Part shown: one piece after another, positions 1 to 11,665 of the stretch
Layout of the letters: the number at the start of each line of letters is the position of its first letter
How positions within the stretch are numbered: the first letter of the stretch is position 1
DNA from: Holothuria scabra
Lineage: Eukaryota; Echinodermata; Holothuroidea; Aspidochirotida; Holothuriidae
NCBI GenBank assembly: GCA_037179385.1
Contig: CM074196.1
Span: forward strand, 32,822,486 to 32,886,485
Direction of reading: 5' to 3'
Length of the DNA: 64,000 bases
Translations under genes and position numbers: made by a program
The notes under the pieces: model-generated
Told to the model about the DNA's origin: nothing
The model's input: the letters and a program-made list of their open reading frames with translations, nothing else
The model's database searches: none

Positions 1-200
1 AGTCGAGCCGGTCACGGCCTTAGTCCAGTTATTGCTCACTAGCTTGTTTTCCCTATTCCATTGCTTATGCGGAGCATCACGCACTACGGCAGTAGGTGCC
101 ATATTTTAGAGCCTTTGGTATGACTCGACCTGGGAATAAAACCCGAGCATTCCGCGTGAGAGGCGGATGCCCTTACCGTTAGGCCAAATACGCTGTCCTA
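1..200 (-). mobile_element. tRNA-Glu-derived SINE (3' end cut by window edge)
   Basis: Read on the minus strand, the part nearest 200 folds like a tRNA. It has an A-box-like GGCCTAACGG and an anticodon arm TCCGC/GCGGA around loop CTCTCAC, giving a CTC (Glu) anticodon, then a decayed B box. The body toward position 1 is shared with the other SINEs here: it contains GCAATGG, a piece resembling GGGAAAACAAGCCAGT, and a GGCCGTG segment. Several substitutions, such as a broken T arm, show it is an old copy. Confidence 0.75.
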
Positions 201-372
201 CAGGGAGTTGCGACTGTCTGGTCAGAAACTGTACCGTATCACTCACCTAACTAACGGTATCTTCTACTCATAATATGGTTTGTGCTGTCTTCGTCTTGAA
301 CGTTAAAAAACGAAAGCTTGGGTTTGTGGTGTCGCTAGAGCTAAGATTTCAAGAAACACACCAGGTCAGTCA

Positions 373-779
373 TTCTATATCACGGACTTCCTATACATAG
401 ACAGAGCATACTGTACGGTACATTGTCGCTACCGTACGTGTGAGAAGAAGCGCACCAAGATGGCCGTCTGCCATAGTTTTGTGTGAAATTTTGTACTTGC
501 TCAAATCAATTCCCAGATTTTGCAAGAAAGTGGAATTATTTTTGAAATATGGCAAGGTAAGGTCAAAATCACTGCACGTATTGCAAGAATATGATATTGT
601 TTCCCATTCAAGTAAAACTTTTGCTTAAAATATTACAGAGTCGTCGTCAAATCAGACGATTTATAGCTTCACGGCGGCCATCTTGGTGCGCCTTTTTTGT
701 CCCAGCCTGTGGCGACCATCTATGGGTAAGACGTACACGTTACATATTGTGTCCATGTATATAAGTCCGTGCTCTATAT
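373..779. mobile_element. MITE, CACGGACTTCC family, copy 1, with near-perfect 8-bp target duplication
   Basis: The element itself is 381-771 (391 bp). Its ends are inverted copies, beginning CACGGACTTCC and ending with the complement of CACGGACTTAT, and the arms continue inward to a CACCAAGATGGCCG block on the left and its reverse complement on the right. The flanks TTCTATAT (373-380) and CTCTATAT (772-779) agree at 7 of 8 bases. An 8-bp duplication is typical of hAT or P superfamily transposases. There is no transposase reading frame, so it is non-autonomous. It is homologous to the copies at 8053 and 23636. Confidence 0.85.
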
Positions 780-801
780 TTTTATCGTTCCATTTCCCTT
801 C

Positions 802-932
802 TTCCAACTGTACACCTCTATAGTGTTTCCATACTCCCAACTGTACACTTCTATGGTGTTTCCATACTCCCAACTGTATGACACTTATATGGTGTTTCCA
901 TACTCCCAACTGTACACTTCTATGATGTTTCC
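802..932. repeat. Short minisatellite, about 34-bp unit
   Basis: About four tandem units contain TTTCCATACTCCCAACTGTA followed by an ACTTCTAT-like segment. The TGTTTCC motif recurs about every 34 to 36 bases. The open frames on both strands here are translations of the repeat and not genes. It starts only about 20 bp beyond the MITE that ends at 771. Confidence 0.85.
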
Positions 933-933
933 A

Positions 934-2029
934 AATTTTTCGAGTCGATTCGTGAAATTTATCAAATTCTTTCAATCCTGTAAAGTTTTCTTAATTCGCA
1001 CATTAGCGAGAAACGGGCAAACTGAGACAACCCCTACATATCCTAAATACAGTTTCATGTATGTGTGAGTTATGAACGATTCAATTTGGTTCCAAAATTG
1101 TTCTAGACAGTTTATTTCTCAACTTGCACAAAGCCGTTGCTAACCTTTCAGGACACAAACAAATTCAAATTTTGATTTGAAACTAGACTAATTATGATAA
1201 TTATAAACAATTACATGCGATATTACCCCCAATACCCCTTTATTGAATATATAGGTGTCAACTCAAAATGAGTCTTTTCAACAGCAAAGATATGCTTACA
1301 ATTTTTCCCTAGAATTTTTGTAAATTTGTTTGTTTGGTTTTTTTGGGGGTAAAGGTACACTGACACAAATTGAACATCTTAAATGGAGATGACAAGACGA
1401 ATTTAACTTTATGCGAAACGACTAATCATTGTTTCTAGTTGTTGTTCTTTTTTAGACGAACAAGGCGCTATTTTTATAGAACATTTTCAACAAAGGCAAA
1501 GGGTATCCTCGCAAAGACATTTTCCCTCCGATCTTTACGAAAGTCATCGATTCTAGCGTATAGGTTATATGCTAATGAAATCGTGATTAAATGTAAATGC
1601 ATTCCGTGCAAGGGGTACAAATGAGGATTTATAGACTAGTGTACTTCAAAGTAACAAACTCCAATAGTTTATTTTGACAGAATTATTTTGGTTTTCGAAT
1701 CGTTGACGTGTCAGCACAGGTATAAAGCCCCGTTTAACGCAATTCAAAGCGATGAATAATTCCACACACACAGTGCTATTAAAATTGTCACTGATTTTTT
1801 TTTAATTTCTTTTTATAAAAGTGATAACGACGCCTCTGTTTCTATGGTGATGTTATCTTTCTAATCGCTTTGGCATTAAATGTAACGGTGAATGTAAACT
1901 CACAAACCTCGACATGCTAGAATGTTGTAGAATAGTAATTTACTGAAGCGAAACACAAACACGGTGTCAAATGGTGCCTACTGTGTTAAAGGGATTACAC
2001 AGTCACCTCAGTTACCGCGGACGGGGTTA
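934..2029. other. Non-coding stretch, no supported feature
   Basis: AT-rich single-copy-looking DNA. The longest open frames are about 60 codons, without recognisable motifs or convincing splice sites. Confidence 0.5.
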
Positions 2030-2049
2030 GGGTGCTTGGGGAGACCCAA

Positions 2050-2340
2050 AGAAAATGGGGAATAAGTCGCTCCTTAATATTTGCCAAGTGCTCCAAACCA
2101 ATTGCATGTTCAAATATTGAAGTCACCCGACTTGCGTTGGGGAGGTCGGGATTTCGTGTCCTGACCGGGTCATATCGAAGACTTTCAAAGTGGAACCTAC
2201 TGACTTCGTGCTTGGTGCTCAGCATATGTAATAGACTAGGGCGAAAACAGTGAGCAAAGACTGGAGAAGAAGGCCGTGCGGGCCCGGGATCGACTTGGAC
2301 CTATTGGTTGGAAAGTGGGAAGTAAAACTCCATCTAACCA
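2050..2340 (+). mobile_element. Degenerate tRNA-derived SINE, Cys-type head
   Basis: The head keeps a CCGACTTGC anticodon-arm remnant and a T-arm-like GTCGGGATTTCGTGTCC. The body keeps the family pattern: GAAGACTTTC, a TGGTGCTCAGCAT segment, GAAGGCCGTG, and the terminal GGTTGGAAAGTGG then AAACTCCATC. The two overlapping frames of 73 and 76 codons are shadows of the repeat. Confidence 0.7.
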
Positions 2341-2937
2341 TAGTCATTATACTATACCCTGGTTCAGAAACTCAGCGTGTGGAGGCAGAATGTTGGAATC
2401 CGCATATTTAGTGGTCACTTGACTGTGAGAGTGCACATCCGGCCCGCTAGCACAGCAATGGTCGGTACTGTGTTATACAATGTACACTACATTTCTCATC
2501 GTGTCCGAGGCAGTAGAAAAGGCTTTTTAAACACGTTTGTGAAATAAAGTAGTCCAGCTCATTGAAAAACGACAGGCATAGTGCACGTCGTAATGCAAGA
2601 GGTTGCTGTACAAAGGGTACAGCTAGTATGCAGTTATACAGTGTAGTCTCGTAATTACTACACCCGCTCATAAACTCAAGTCCTAGATGGAGTGTGTGGA
2701 CTCATTAGGTGCTTCTTCTTTCCTCAATGATGAGCCTATTTTTTAAAGCAATTAACGTTTATGAAAACTTAACAATGAGTTTATGAAGATAAGGTGAAGT
2801 TAGATTATTGGTGTGTGAAGTTATTGGTACCCATCATAAAATAACAATGGACAACAAGCACCTCATTAAGGAACAAAGTAAAATTGACAAATTTTTTGCA
2901 AGTCTCGAAGCGAGACCAGAACAATTCCCGAGACCTC

Positions 2938-3216
2938 CATTACGTGAAATAGCCCTTAGTAAAATTGCCTACCACTACACAGTCTAAAACCTGACTTTTA
3001 GGCAGGTAAGTCACGTTTTTACTTGATGTTTGCACCTACAGTTTATAGCTACCACAACCTTAAAATCAGTAAAAATGTGATAAAACCCAGTTGGTATTGG
3101 ATTGGCCATAAACTGGGGGTGTTGACAATCAGTTAAAAACCCGACTTACCACACAAAAGTCGGGTTGTTGGCTGTTTAGTGGTAGGCAGTTTTAGTAAGG
3201 GCAATTTCACGTAATG
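2938..3216. mobile_element. MITE with about 40-bp terminal inverted repeats
   Basis: The left end begins CATTACGTGAAAT and the right end is ATTTCACGTAATG. The inverted match continues through GGGCAAT-type and TAGTGGTAGGCA segments for about 40 bp with a few mismatches. A second hairpin, CCCGACTT with AAGTCGGG, lies in the middle. It sits inside a GAGACC-rich low-complexity tract (about 2900-2937 and 3217-3300), which it appears to have split. The flanks share only TC, so the target duplication, and thus the superfamily, is uncertain. Confidence 0.7.
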
Positions 3217-3586
3217 TCAAGGGTCCAAGACGGAGACGAAGACCGAGACCCCAGGGTGTCGAGACCAAGACCATTAATACTGGTCTCGAGATCGGTCTCG
3301 ATTACTACAACACTGGCACGTGTATGTGTGGGCCGGGGGGGGGGGTGTAAGTAAAGACATAATTTGATTGTTGGGACAAAAGTTATGATTTACCTTTCTT
3401 AAATTCTGAGAGGAACAAGATGGAAATTGCTCTGTGTTTTCATAGACCATGTGTACAACAGTGATGTATTTGCGGCAGCCTATAGGAGGTTAGCTTAACA
3501 CATCACAAGTAAAAGGTTACTTTTGTTAGACACGGAAAGAGACTACTTAGAGCAAGTACTGTGAGAAATAGTAACACCACCATGGT

Positions 3587-3822
3587 CGCATGGCCAAGTG
3601 CTAAGAGCATCCGATTTGCAGTCGGGAGGTCGAGAGTTCGAGTCCTGCTGGTCGAATTCTTTTAAAATGAAACCTGCCGTTGTGTTTGGTGCTCAACATG
3701 AACAATGGAATGGGAGAAAACAAGCCAGAGCCACAACTGGAAACTGGAAAGAAGGCCGTAGCCGGCTCTACTTGTACCAGTCGGTTGGAAACTGGGCCGT
3801 AAAACTCCATCTAACTTACTGA
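3587..3822 (+). mobile_element. tRNA-Cys-derived SINE, well preserved
   Basis: The head (about 3587-3655) has an A-box-like TGGCCAAGTGC, an anticodon arm with loop reading TTTGCAG (anticodon GCA, Cys), and a B box AGTTCGAGTCC. It is followed by the body shared by all SINEs in the window (GTGCTCAACATG, GGGAGAAAACAAGCCAG, CCACAACTGG, AAGGCCGTAG) and the 3' end GGTTGGAAACTGGGCCGTAA then AACTCCATC. It lacks a long A tail. Internal Pol III promoter boxes are present, but it is a retroposon and not a tRNA gene. Confidence 0.85.
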
Positions 3823-3920
3823 CTAATCACCATGGTTTAATTTTGTTAAGAATCCGTTGTGTTTATTCTATCCCATGTGAAACGCAAATATCTCATGCGG
3901 AATAAATAATAAATTAGATA

Positions 3921-4286
3921 TTAAAGAGGCTCATTGAGCTGATATCAATAACTTAAGAGAGTCTCAAAGGGTCACTATCACATAACAATGCTTATAGTTA
4001 GCATAACAAGTCAAGTTTCAAGTCCAAAAGTCACAGGAAACGCTAAAATTTTGAATTTTCTTGTGTCCTGACTTGTAACGGTTTTGTACATAATTTGAAA
4101 AAGTGTCTGGTCACGAATTTTTGAAAACCGACTTGAACCGTTAAGCACTCGTTCATAAAACAGTTATTTTTGTGTAGGGTATAGGGATTGTCTAATATAG
4201 ACCATTTGTCATTGGTATGTGAAGAAAATTCAATAGGTTTGGTAAAATTTGTTGATTTTCATGAACCAACTCAATGAGCCGCTTAA
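3921..4286. mobile_element. TTAA-flanked MITE, AGAGGCTCATTGAG family, copy 1
   Basis: TTAA occurs at 3921-3924 and 4283-4286. Directly inside are AGAGGCTCATTGAG on the left and the complement of GCGGCTCATTGAG on the right. A four-base TTAA duplication is characteristic of Kolobok and piggyBac transposases. There is no coding capacity apart from a chance 63-codon frame. Copies of the left part lie at 10587 and 47147. Confidence 0.75.
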
Positions 4287-5329
4287 ATAGTGAATAAAGA
4301 AAAAATATGGGGCAAAAATGGATGAAATAAGATGACTGTCTTGTAAATAACAGGTTTTTGAGAAAATTAAGGAAGAAAATCACAACTCTGTGGGTTGAAA
4401 GTGTCGTCTACAAATGTTTCGTATGGGATAGATGATCTTAAGTAGTAGACTAATTAGCATAATTAACTACATTTTTTCCCAATTTTTAACTTTATTTGAA
4501 AATCTGTGTTGATAAACATATGTCCATGAAAAAAAACATATTCGTATGTAGTTCTTCAGTAAGTTACATCCAGTGATAAATGTCCCATACGAAACACTAA
4601 TTTAGTTTTATGGTAATTATGCAAATTAGGTGGTATTACTCCCCTGAATTATGGATTTAAAAAAGCAAGTGTGTCATGATTTTATACGAACTGTTAGCTT
4701 TATGATGACACCAAACACGCATTCATGTTATTAGTTTCATATTTTGTCATTTGAGGGGACCTTAGCTTGTACGTGCTACTATCTTATAGTACGAAAATCC
4801 TTCAAAGAGGTAATAAAGCTCATTTACTTATATAGGATTGCATGTCTCATCTTATAACCTTCTGTTTAAAGCTAACGGCGTCCATGGCTATTTTCCAGTT
4901 GAGGGGCCGGCACTGGATTGCTTTTCCTACTCCAGAGGGGTCATCGGTGTTAAAGGCAAACTAGAACATTTTTATACGGTCACTACTAATTAGACAAACG
5001 CATCCGTGCCAAATCCATCCAGAAAATTCTGCAATACAGCTACGCAAAGTAACGGCAAATAACATACATATAGGTAACACAAGGTATCGTGATGAGGTGG
5101 CCTCGGTGATGCAAATTAAGTTTAACATGCATGTAAATATCTTATCATGAATAATTCATGATTGAGTATGGAAGGGTGGGTTGTAAAACATTTCTCTCCA
5201 GGTTCTTTTTCATGTGCATTCAGAAGAAGGTTTCAAAGATTCGCATCGGTGATACACCGAGTAGAAGGAGCGTTTAAGTTTACACGTTTTGATGTGTCAG
5301 AGGGATACTTATTCTAAGCATTTTGGTGA
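4287..5329. other. Non-coding stretch, no supported feature
   Basis: AT-rich DNA without a frame over 60 codons, without repeats recognised elsewhere in the window, and without strong paired splice signals. Confidence 0.5.
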
Positions 5330-5400
5330 ACTCAACTTGCATTGAAATCCGATGTGTGGTTTGAATCTGGGCCGTAAAGTTTCATCTGATCATTACTAAC
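5330..5400 (+). mobile_element. SINE 3'-end fragment
   Basis: CTGGGCCGTAAAGTTTCATC matches the terminal segment of the SINE family, with a poorly preserved stretch before it. The tRNA head is absent or unrecognisable. The DNA from 5400 to about 6180 shows nothing else. Confidence 0.45.
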
Positions 5401-6179
5401 CAACTCAAGATATAAGTGAACAAGCACATATGACATCATATTCTCACATTAATGAACAGTGTTTTGTTCTTCTTTAAACTCCACAACCAATTTTCTCCTC
5501 AACAAATCCATATTATCAGAATTTGACTGCATTAGTAGCATGAGAACTTAACAAACTTTGCATTGCCCACAGGGAGTCCCATTCCTATTAGCTTCAAGGT
5601 CAACACGGCGGCCTGCATGAAAAGCAAAGGGACACAAAGCATTCCTAGACAATGTGAGAAAGTGATGTAACCTTTTCCGCACTCAAGCTCACTTTGGAAC
5701 ACAAATCTATGGCCTTTATTTGCTTATTTCTGGAAAATTTAGGTCTGATTTGAATTGAGTTTTTCACGACACTTTGTAGATTTGGTTCCTCTTGAACGTA
5801 TGAAATTAAATTTTTGCTTCAAACCCCCATTATTGTCATTTAATACAACACGGCTGTTAATTGAAACCAACCAAGAAAAATTGGGTCCATGAAAATGAGG
5901 TGTAGAAAGCGCACCATTGAGTTATATGTGACGTAGGCATTAAGTGGTAGTTTGTCAAAAGCAGCGAAACGCATCGAAATTTGCGAACTTATTTTGCGAC
6001 TCATGTTTATAAATGGGTTCACAAGTTCTACTTAAATGTTGCAGACTGCTTGGTTGTGCGACACTGTAACCCCATTCATGATTTTTAAAAAAGATTTAAC
6101 TATATATTGAGCAAAATTAATACAATGAAAACAGATTGTTGTCGGAGACTTGTAAAGGACGACTTACGTTCTACGATGT

Positions 6180-6420
6180 ATTCTAACTACTATCCGGACC
6201 GAGTGTGTAGTGCAGTTGGTATAAGGTCGATTCACAGGACGGGTCATACCAAATACTGTAGAAATGAAACCTGCCACTCTAATTGCTCCGCAGAAGCAAC
6301 AGAGGAGGAATAGCAACTCAGTGCCTCACAACTGAGAAAAGGGCGTGGGAACCAGCTTAATTAAACCAGAGCATTATAAGTTTAGGGGGAAACACCCTGT
6401 CTAACCTAACCCAATCAATA
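6180..6420 (+). mobile_element. Highly degenerate SINE
   Basis: Matches to the family remain as GGGTCATACCAAA, ATGAAACCTGCCA, CTCAGTGCCTCACAACTG and AAAGGGCGTGG, in the correct order and spacing. The tRNA head is only hinted at by GTCGATTCAC. The 68-codon frame that overlaps it is a shadow. Confidence 0.5.
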
Positions 6421-6504
6421 TGCGAATCCGGACAGCATGTGATGGTCTGATTTCAATCGGCCATAACTGGGATGCTACCTTTTAATCTTTTAATTTCCTT
6501 GCTT

Positions 6505-6700
6505 ACCTGTATCATGGATGGTTGTACACTAATATGTATATTGATCCTTCAATCATCACTGAATATGAGGGCTGAAATTCATATAGACAATAAATGAAGA
6601 CCATTTAAGGCTGGTGGACCCCACTAATGGCCGCTTACAGTAACTAAACACAAGTGCTAATCGGATTCGTCTATACCCAAAGATCATGTAGCTTCCTCTT
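6505..6700 (+). repeat. Dispersed repeat, copy 1 of 2
   Basis: This matches 54378-54545 in the same orientation. It shares TCATGGATGGTTGTACACTA, TTTAAGGCTG-type and TGGACCCC segments, ATGGCC, and CGGATTCGTCT. The alignment is interrupted by small indels. The class of element is unknown. The two overlapping minus-strand frames of about 120 codons (6556-7178) show no family motif and are dismissed. Confidence 0.6.
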
Positions 6701-7034
6701 TCCCTCCTCATTTCCCTCCAAATGAGAGGGAGGAGACCAAAAGGTAGGAACAAGAAAAAGGCAGAAAGAAGGGGAAAAAGACAGCTGGACAAGAAATGGT
6801 GCCCTAGCGTTAGATGCAGCACCGTTTTGCATCTACCCACCATCCCCCACCGACAGTTTGAACTACCGTCCGTAGGAGGACACCCCCTTTTCCTTTGATC
6901 CCTCTTCCAGGACAACGATCAGTAATCATTTCATCCACCTCCCTTATCCTGGCTATGCCCTTTGCTAATTGCCCGGAACCCCGCGGGGCGGACCCTTGAT
7001 TTCCCAGTTCATCTGTGTTAAATATATGACTGAA

Positions 7035-7078
7035 CAAGGAATATGCAGTACAACTTGCTATGCAGGTAACTCGGAACC
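7035..7078 (+). repeat. Short dispersed repeat, also at 12166-12205
   Basis: TGAACAAGGAATATGC is followed by a TGC-rich stretch and GCAGGTA in both copies, which have about 80 percent identity by eye over about 40 bp. Because the second copy lies just before a gypsy reverse transcriptase relic, this may be another piece of the same retroelement. That is inference only. Confidence 0.4.
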
Positions 7079-7089
7079 TGGTTGTTGTA

Positions 7090-8044
7090 TCAGCTATCGT
7101 ACTGCCGGTTTCAGGTCTGTACTGTTGAGAGGACGGTAAAATGTGAATAGACAGCTGTTCCGCCAAACCGACCCTCACCTATTTCAACTGAATTGGCGTC
7201 ACGCCTCTTGAAAACAAGCTAATTGCGTTTCAAAGTGCATACATTAACACAGTTCTGTTTGATTTATTTGGTAATAGATATTCTTTACAACCCTATCAAA
7301 GCTTTAAGTGCTGTACGGTATCCCTTATGACAGAGTGACCACTGACGATTAAGGTGGATCAACCCTAGTAAAGATTCATAACTTCACAAAATGACCAGTA
7401 TTAGCTTAGTAAAGCGCGCATCCAGGACTTATTTCACGCTTGCAAACATTATGAAATTTTAATTGCGTTTGTCATAATTTCGGGAGGCACAACGATCATA
7501 TTCTTTGAGCAGATTTATCCCAGAATATTATGTTTTGTTATTCCCATCAGATGGAATTTGTAGTCTGGAGCTGGAGTTAGAATGGTACGCTGCCACAAGA
7601 GGCAGTAGAGGCAGTGCCCCACTCTAAAAAGCTCATTCATGTTTTTCAAACAAATGACTGAATGACAACAGAGTTGATGAGGTGCATTCACGTTTTCGTC
7701 ACAACGAAATAATACGTCTACATGCTGCGTGCAATCGCGAAATTTCTTCATGCGCAAAACCTAACATGAACGCATATGTCCTTACGCATGCTGTATGGTA
7801 AAAACTGGGCCTTAAGGCGAATTTACACGATATAATTTTTTTCACGCGATAAAACGAACGCGGCCATTGCGTGGAACAAAACGTTTCGTTTGAATGCATA
7901 TTACCGCGACTTTTATTCCCACACGAATTGTTGCGCTAGGTTAATCAAATTCGTGGCGCGCCAAGGTTGTTGCGTGTAAACATAGAACAGCAGGATGCTC
8001 TATGCGTGTGAATAACTTGTCTTTGGTTGCACGTGACTGTGTGA
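7090..8044. other. Non-coding stretch; CpG-rich part near 7800-7980
   Basis: No gene is seen. Bases 7801-7980 hold about 18 CG dinucleotides in 180 bp, and reduced inverted matches (ATTTACACGA against GTGTAAA) hint at an old MITE, but the ends could not be fixed. Confidence 0.4.
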
Positions 8045-8288
8045 GTTATTTCCATGGACTTACAAACATGGACAGAGCATGTAATGTGTACATCCTATCC
8101 GTAGATTGTCGCCACCAACTAGGACAAAAAATGCTCACCAAGATGGCCGCCGTGGAGCTATAAATCGTCTGATTTTACACAAAACCACAGCAGACAGCCA
8201 TCTTGGTGCGCTTTTTCTCACACGTTAGGTAGGGACAATTTAACGTACAGTATGCTCTGTCCATGTATAGGAAGTCCGTGGTTATTTC
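8045..8288. mobile_element. MITE, CACGGACTTCC family, copy 2, with perfect 8-bp target duplication
   Basis: The element is 8053-8280 (228 bp). It is flanked on both sides by GTTATTTC (8045-8052 and 8281-8288), an exact 8-bp direct repeat. The two arms are inverted copies: both carry the CACCAAGATGGC/GCCATCTTGGTG block and GACAGAGCAT/ATGCTCTGTC. Compared with the 391-bp copy at 381 the centre is deleted, so the arms nearly meet. It carries no coding capacity. Confidence 0.88.
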
Positions 8289-9990
8289 AAGATCTTTCTA
8301 AGTTCAGCATTAGTGCGTCAAACGATACAACATAGGTGCGCGCGAATTCATTCAATGTGATGCAGTACATGAAGGAAGAGCCACAGCTGTATTTATAATC
8401 CAATTTTTAAGTATAGAAAGAAAAGCGAAAGAAAAGTTCAGAAGGAAATGGACAAACCCATGGCTCATGAGGAAAAAATGTAAAGGCGCTTTCAAACACT
8501 TCAAAAACTGAAGTAACAACGGAAGATACAAAAAAAGAAGAAAATAATTACCAGTATCTAGAGTAACATATCTCCGATTTGAATGGAAGTTTTACTAAAA
8601 AGGGGAGGCGTGCGGCAGATTCCCTAAAGAAATAAAGTTTCGCTTAAACCCTTCCTTTAATATTTCCTGAATGGTATTGAGTGTACCTCCAGTTAAAGAA
8701 TCGAGCCGTGAAAGCCTGAAAATGACTCCGCCTGTTCACGTTGAACCGCTTCCCCATTTTAAAAGCTTTGCACTTGATCCGGATGAATGATCAAAATGAA
8801 TTTTAGCGATCCTTTTTTTTAAAAGTGAGGGTAATAAATGTTGAAGGCTGAATCAGACTGGAAAGTATAAGAAGTAGAGATAGTTCAAAAACCATTGCCT
8901 TGTAGTAATTCACCAATTCAACAAAATTTATAATCATTACCCGGAGATGAAGTAAATCATCATAATATTTAACGTATGGACCGGTAAATCATGAGCGTCA
9001 ACAGGTACAGGACGGGGGTCATATCCCCTTTGAAAGTGGGAGACACGTCATTTGTCACCTACATATTCAAAAAACTAAAAACAATTAACAGTCATATGTT
9101 CAATTTTGCATTACAACTGGATTGCTGACTCCAAACATGTCATCGAACTAAAAATGGTGAAAACCGCCATTTTCGACTATTCGTCAAAACATCATCTAAC
9201 ATTAGAGGCAGTTAAACAAAATAAAGCACCATTTTGCGTCACAGCACCTTAATTATACCCCAAAATGTCCAAGGGCGGCTACCCTGGACACAGATCAATG
9301 ATTAGGGATACAGAATGAAGGTCATGTCCTCCACTTTTCAAAAGCTGTTGACATCCATCACTGGCTAATCTCACCCTAAACTCAAATGTATCCATTACTT
9401 TGGATTACCTTTTGTAGGTTTAAGCCTCATAAATGCTTTTCAAAATCCAAACCTGACAGGCAAATAATCACCAAAAACGTATAGCTTAGACTAAAACCTT
9501 GCCATTGATATGTTTACTTTGGGTTTCGAGCACTGACTCTAAATTATTGCCTTGAAGCTTGTCATAATAGGGTCTTCATCAAAATTACTGCTCCGCTCTT
9601 TCCTGCTAAGGTTGAAGATGTATTGCGCTGATCTCCGGGGTGCATCCATACACGCCTGCTCACCTGGCAAGTGGTAAATCCCTTGGGAAATGAGAAAACA
9701 TTTTAGCAAATTAAGTCAAAGAACTCACTATCAATGCAACTTTAGTTTCTTTTTAAAGTCAACACAATAAAATAAGAGGTTATGAACAAAATGAAGCAAA
9801 TACATAGTCCACAAGGTGACAATTAAAATTAATCATGAAGTTTCGTTTCTCGACAAGATCTTAAAATAAAAAAAAAAGTTTTGTAGCTTGTTTAGCTTCG
9901 TTAATATTAATTAATTCTTAGCAAAAAGATCTTAAGGTTATGCGTTTTACACCGAACGCCAAAAAAGCTCCAAATAATATCCCATTTAGT
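8289..9990. other. Non-coding stretch, no supported feature
   Basis: AT-rich DNA with no frame worth calling and no repeat recognised elsewhere in the window. Confidence 0.5.
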
Positions 9991-10297
9991 TTAAGGACCA
10001 ATTTTCTCACCCCAAACAGTACCAATTATCCTAACCTTCTCACTGAAGCCCCTCCGCCATTGTCTGAAATTCATCCTCATCCAGACACAATCTCAGTTTA
10101 TTGCTTCAGGGTGAGTATAAAAAGCTCAACTTGTATATATGATCAAAACACCCTCACTACAGCTAATGTTGTGTATTGTAAGCCTTGGTATACTCTGCAT
10201 TGTTTCAATTAGCTGTCAACCAAAGAGCTGAGCCAATTGAAAATTTTTGTAAACCCCTACAGTAATTGTAGTTTTGGCTGAGAGGATTGGTCCTTCA
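9991..10297 (+). mobile_element. TTAA-type MITE, TCTCACCCCAAAC family, copy 1
   Basis: The left side is TTAA followed by GGACCAATTTTCTCACCCC. The right side ends with GAGAGGATTGGTCC followed by TTCA, a one-base-off TTAA. It is the inverted homologue of 28214-28518 along its whole length (shared GACACAATCTCAGTTTATTG, CAATTAGCTGTCAA and AAAGAGCTGAGCCAATTG). The 90-codon open frame within it has no known motif and is a shadow. Confidence 0.75.
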
Positions 10298-10586
10298 CAC
10301 TAATAATATACCCAAGAAGATTCACCTTGACATCAAACCCCAACTGAGGAGTTTCTTTAATATAATCCAAAAAGAGGTACTGATCTTCGGTCTCTTAGCT
10401 CTTCACAAAAAGTACAGAGACCTGAATTTGCAATGCATATTTAAGCTTTTAATTGATTTACTACGACATATCTGTGTAGAATCCTTAACTGAAGATACAG
10501 GAGTCCAGGAGCATCAGGTGATTTTAAGAATCTTAATTAAATGCCATTCCAGTTAAAAAATTCTTGCAAAGACGATATTTCTCTAC

Positions 10587-10870
10587 TTAAAGAGGCTCAT
10601 TGAGTTGATATCGATACCTTAATGAGAGTCTCAAAGGGTCACTATCACCAAACAATGCTTATAGTTAGCAATAACAAGTCAAGTTTCAAGTCCAAAAGTC
10701 ACAGAAAACACTGAAATTTAGAATTTTCTTGTGTCCTGACTTGTAACGGTTTTGTACATAATTTGAAAAAGTGTCTGATCACGAATTTTCGAAAACCGTG
10801 AACCGTTAAGCACTCACTCCTAAAACAGTTATTTGTGTGTAGTGTATGAGGATTGTCTAACCATAGAAGT
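10587..10870 (+). mobile_element. TTAA-type MITE, AGAGGCTCATTGAG family, copy 2 (right end lost)
   Basis: TTAA at 10587-10590 is followed by AGAGGCTCATTGAG. The sequence matches copy 1 (3921) closely as far as GGATTGTCTAA at about 10860 and then diverges, so the right inverted end is missing. An 89-codon frame just upstream (10287-10556) has no recognisable motif. Confidence 0.7.
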
Positions 10871-11342
10871 ACTACCTCGGTAGGTGGAAAAGGAGCAATA
10901 CACCTCCGATAAATTTACTTTTTTTAATACAAACATACGAAAATTCAAGTCTGGTTAGTACTTATGGACCCCAATAATAAGGGAATTGGGCAGTTCGAAA
11001 GGAGATTCATTTTTAAGTCAATTTAATGAAAAAATATGTAGATTTTTTCAATGCAGACATTCCTTCAGCATATGAAAACTAAAAGAGTGCTTTGAGTTGA
11101 GAGTGAAAAGACCTCACTAGCACAATTGTACTTAACAACTTTTAATTAAGTAGGATGGATATGTTCGTCCGGAGGAACTCTTTAGCACGCGTAGCCCCAA
11201 TACTCCATTTTCTGCCTTAAGAAACTATAATACTGCTCCAGTCTCTTGCCCCTTTGCTCATGCCGATGTGCATTTTTCCACATGATATTTTATTTTATCA
11301 TATACTTCTGATCTAATATCATTTCATTTCTTCCTTCCATCT

Positions 11343-11665
11343 CATAGAAGTGTGCTTGCTGCTCAGCATAAGCAATGCAGTAAGGAAAGCAAGCTAGTGG
11401 ACTCAGCGGCGTGCGCAATAGGGGAGGGGCATGGCCCTCCACCTCTGTATGTAGTCGGGGGAAACAACCCAGTCGGGGGAAATTACACGGGAGCAATTCC
11501 CTTTGAATTGATCTCCACCTCCATATCAGTTGGGGGGATGGACATACTGCCCAGCCCCCACCTCAAAAAACCTGTGCGCGCCACCGAGTGGACCACAAAC
11601 TGTGGCTAGTCCGACACCAATTGCTTGGAAACTGAGCGGCGGTGAAACCTCATCAAACTGACTCA
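11343..11665 (+). mobile_element. SINE split by a later hAT-type insertion
   Basis: The family body GCTCAGCATAAGCAATG, GGAAAGCAAGC, is interrupted at 11403 and resumes at 11587 with GTGGACCACAAACTG and the 3' end TTGGAAACTGAGC. The head is not recognisable. The intervening 183 bp is the element annotated at 11396-11594. Confidence 0.7.
11396..11594. mobile_element. hAT-type MITE nested in a SINE
   Basis: The element is 11404-11586 (183 bp). It starts CAGCGGCGTGCGCA and its right end is the complement of CGGTGGCGCGCACAGG. The flanks are AGTGGACT (11396-11403) and AGTGGACC (11587-11594), 7 of 8 identical. Terminal CAG-like ends plus an 8-bp duplication fit the hAT superfamily. The ends resemble those of the element at 14024 and the ends near 62-63 kb. 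The host SINE becomes contiguous again if the insert and one duplication are removed. Confidence 0.78.

Noticed and set aside
6556..7178. Two overlapping minus-strand frames of about 120 codons
   Set aside because: Composition reflects a purine-rich tract, neither has family motifs, and part lies in a dispersed repeat.
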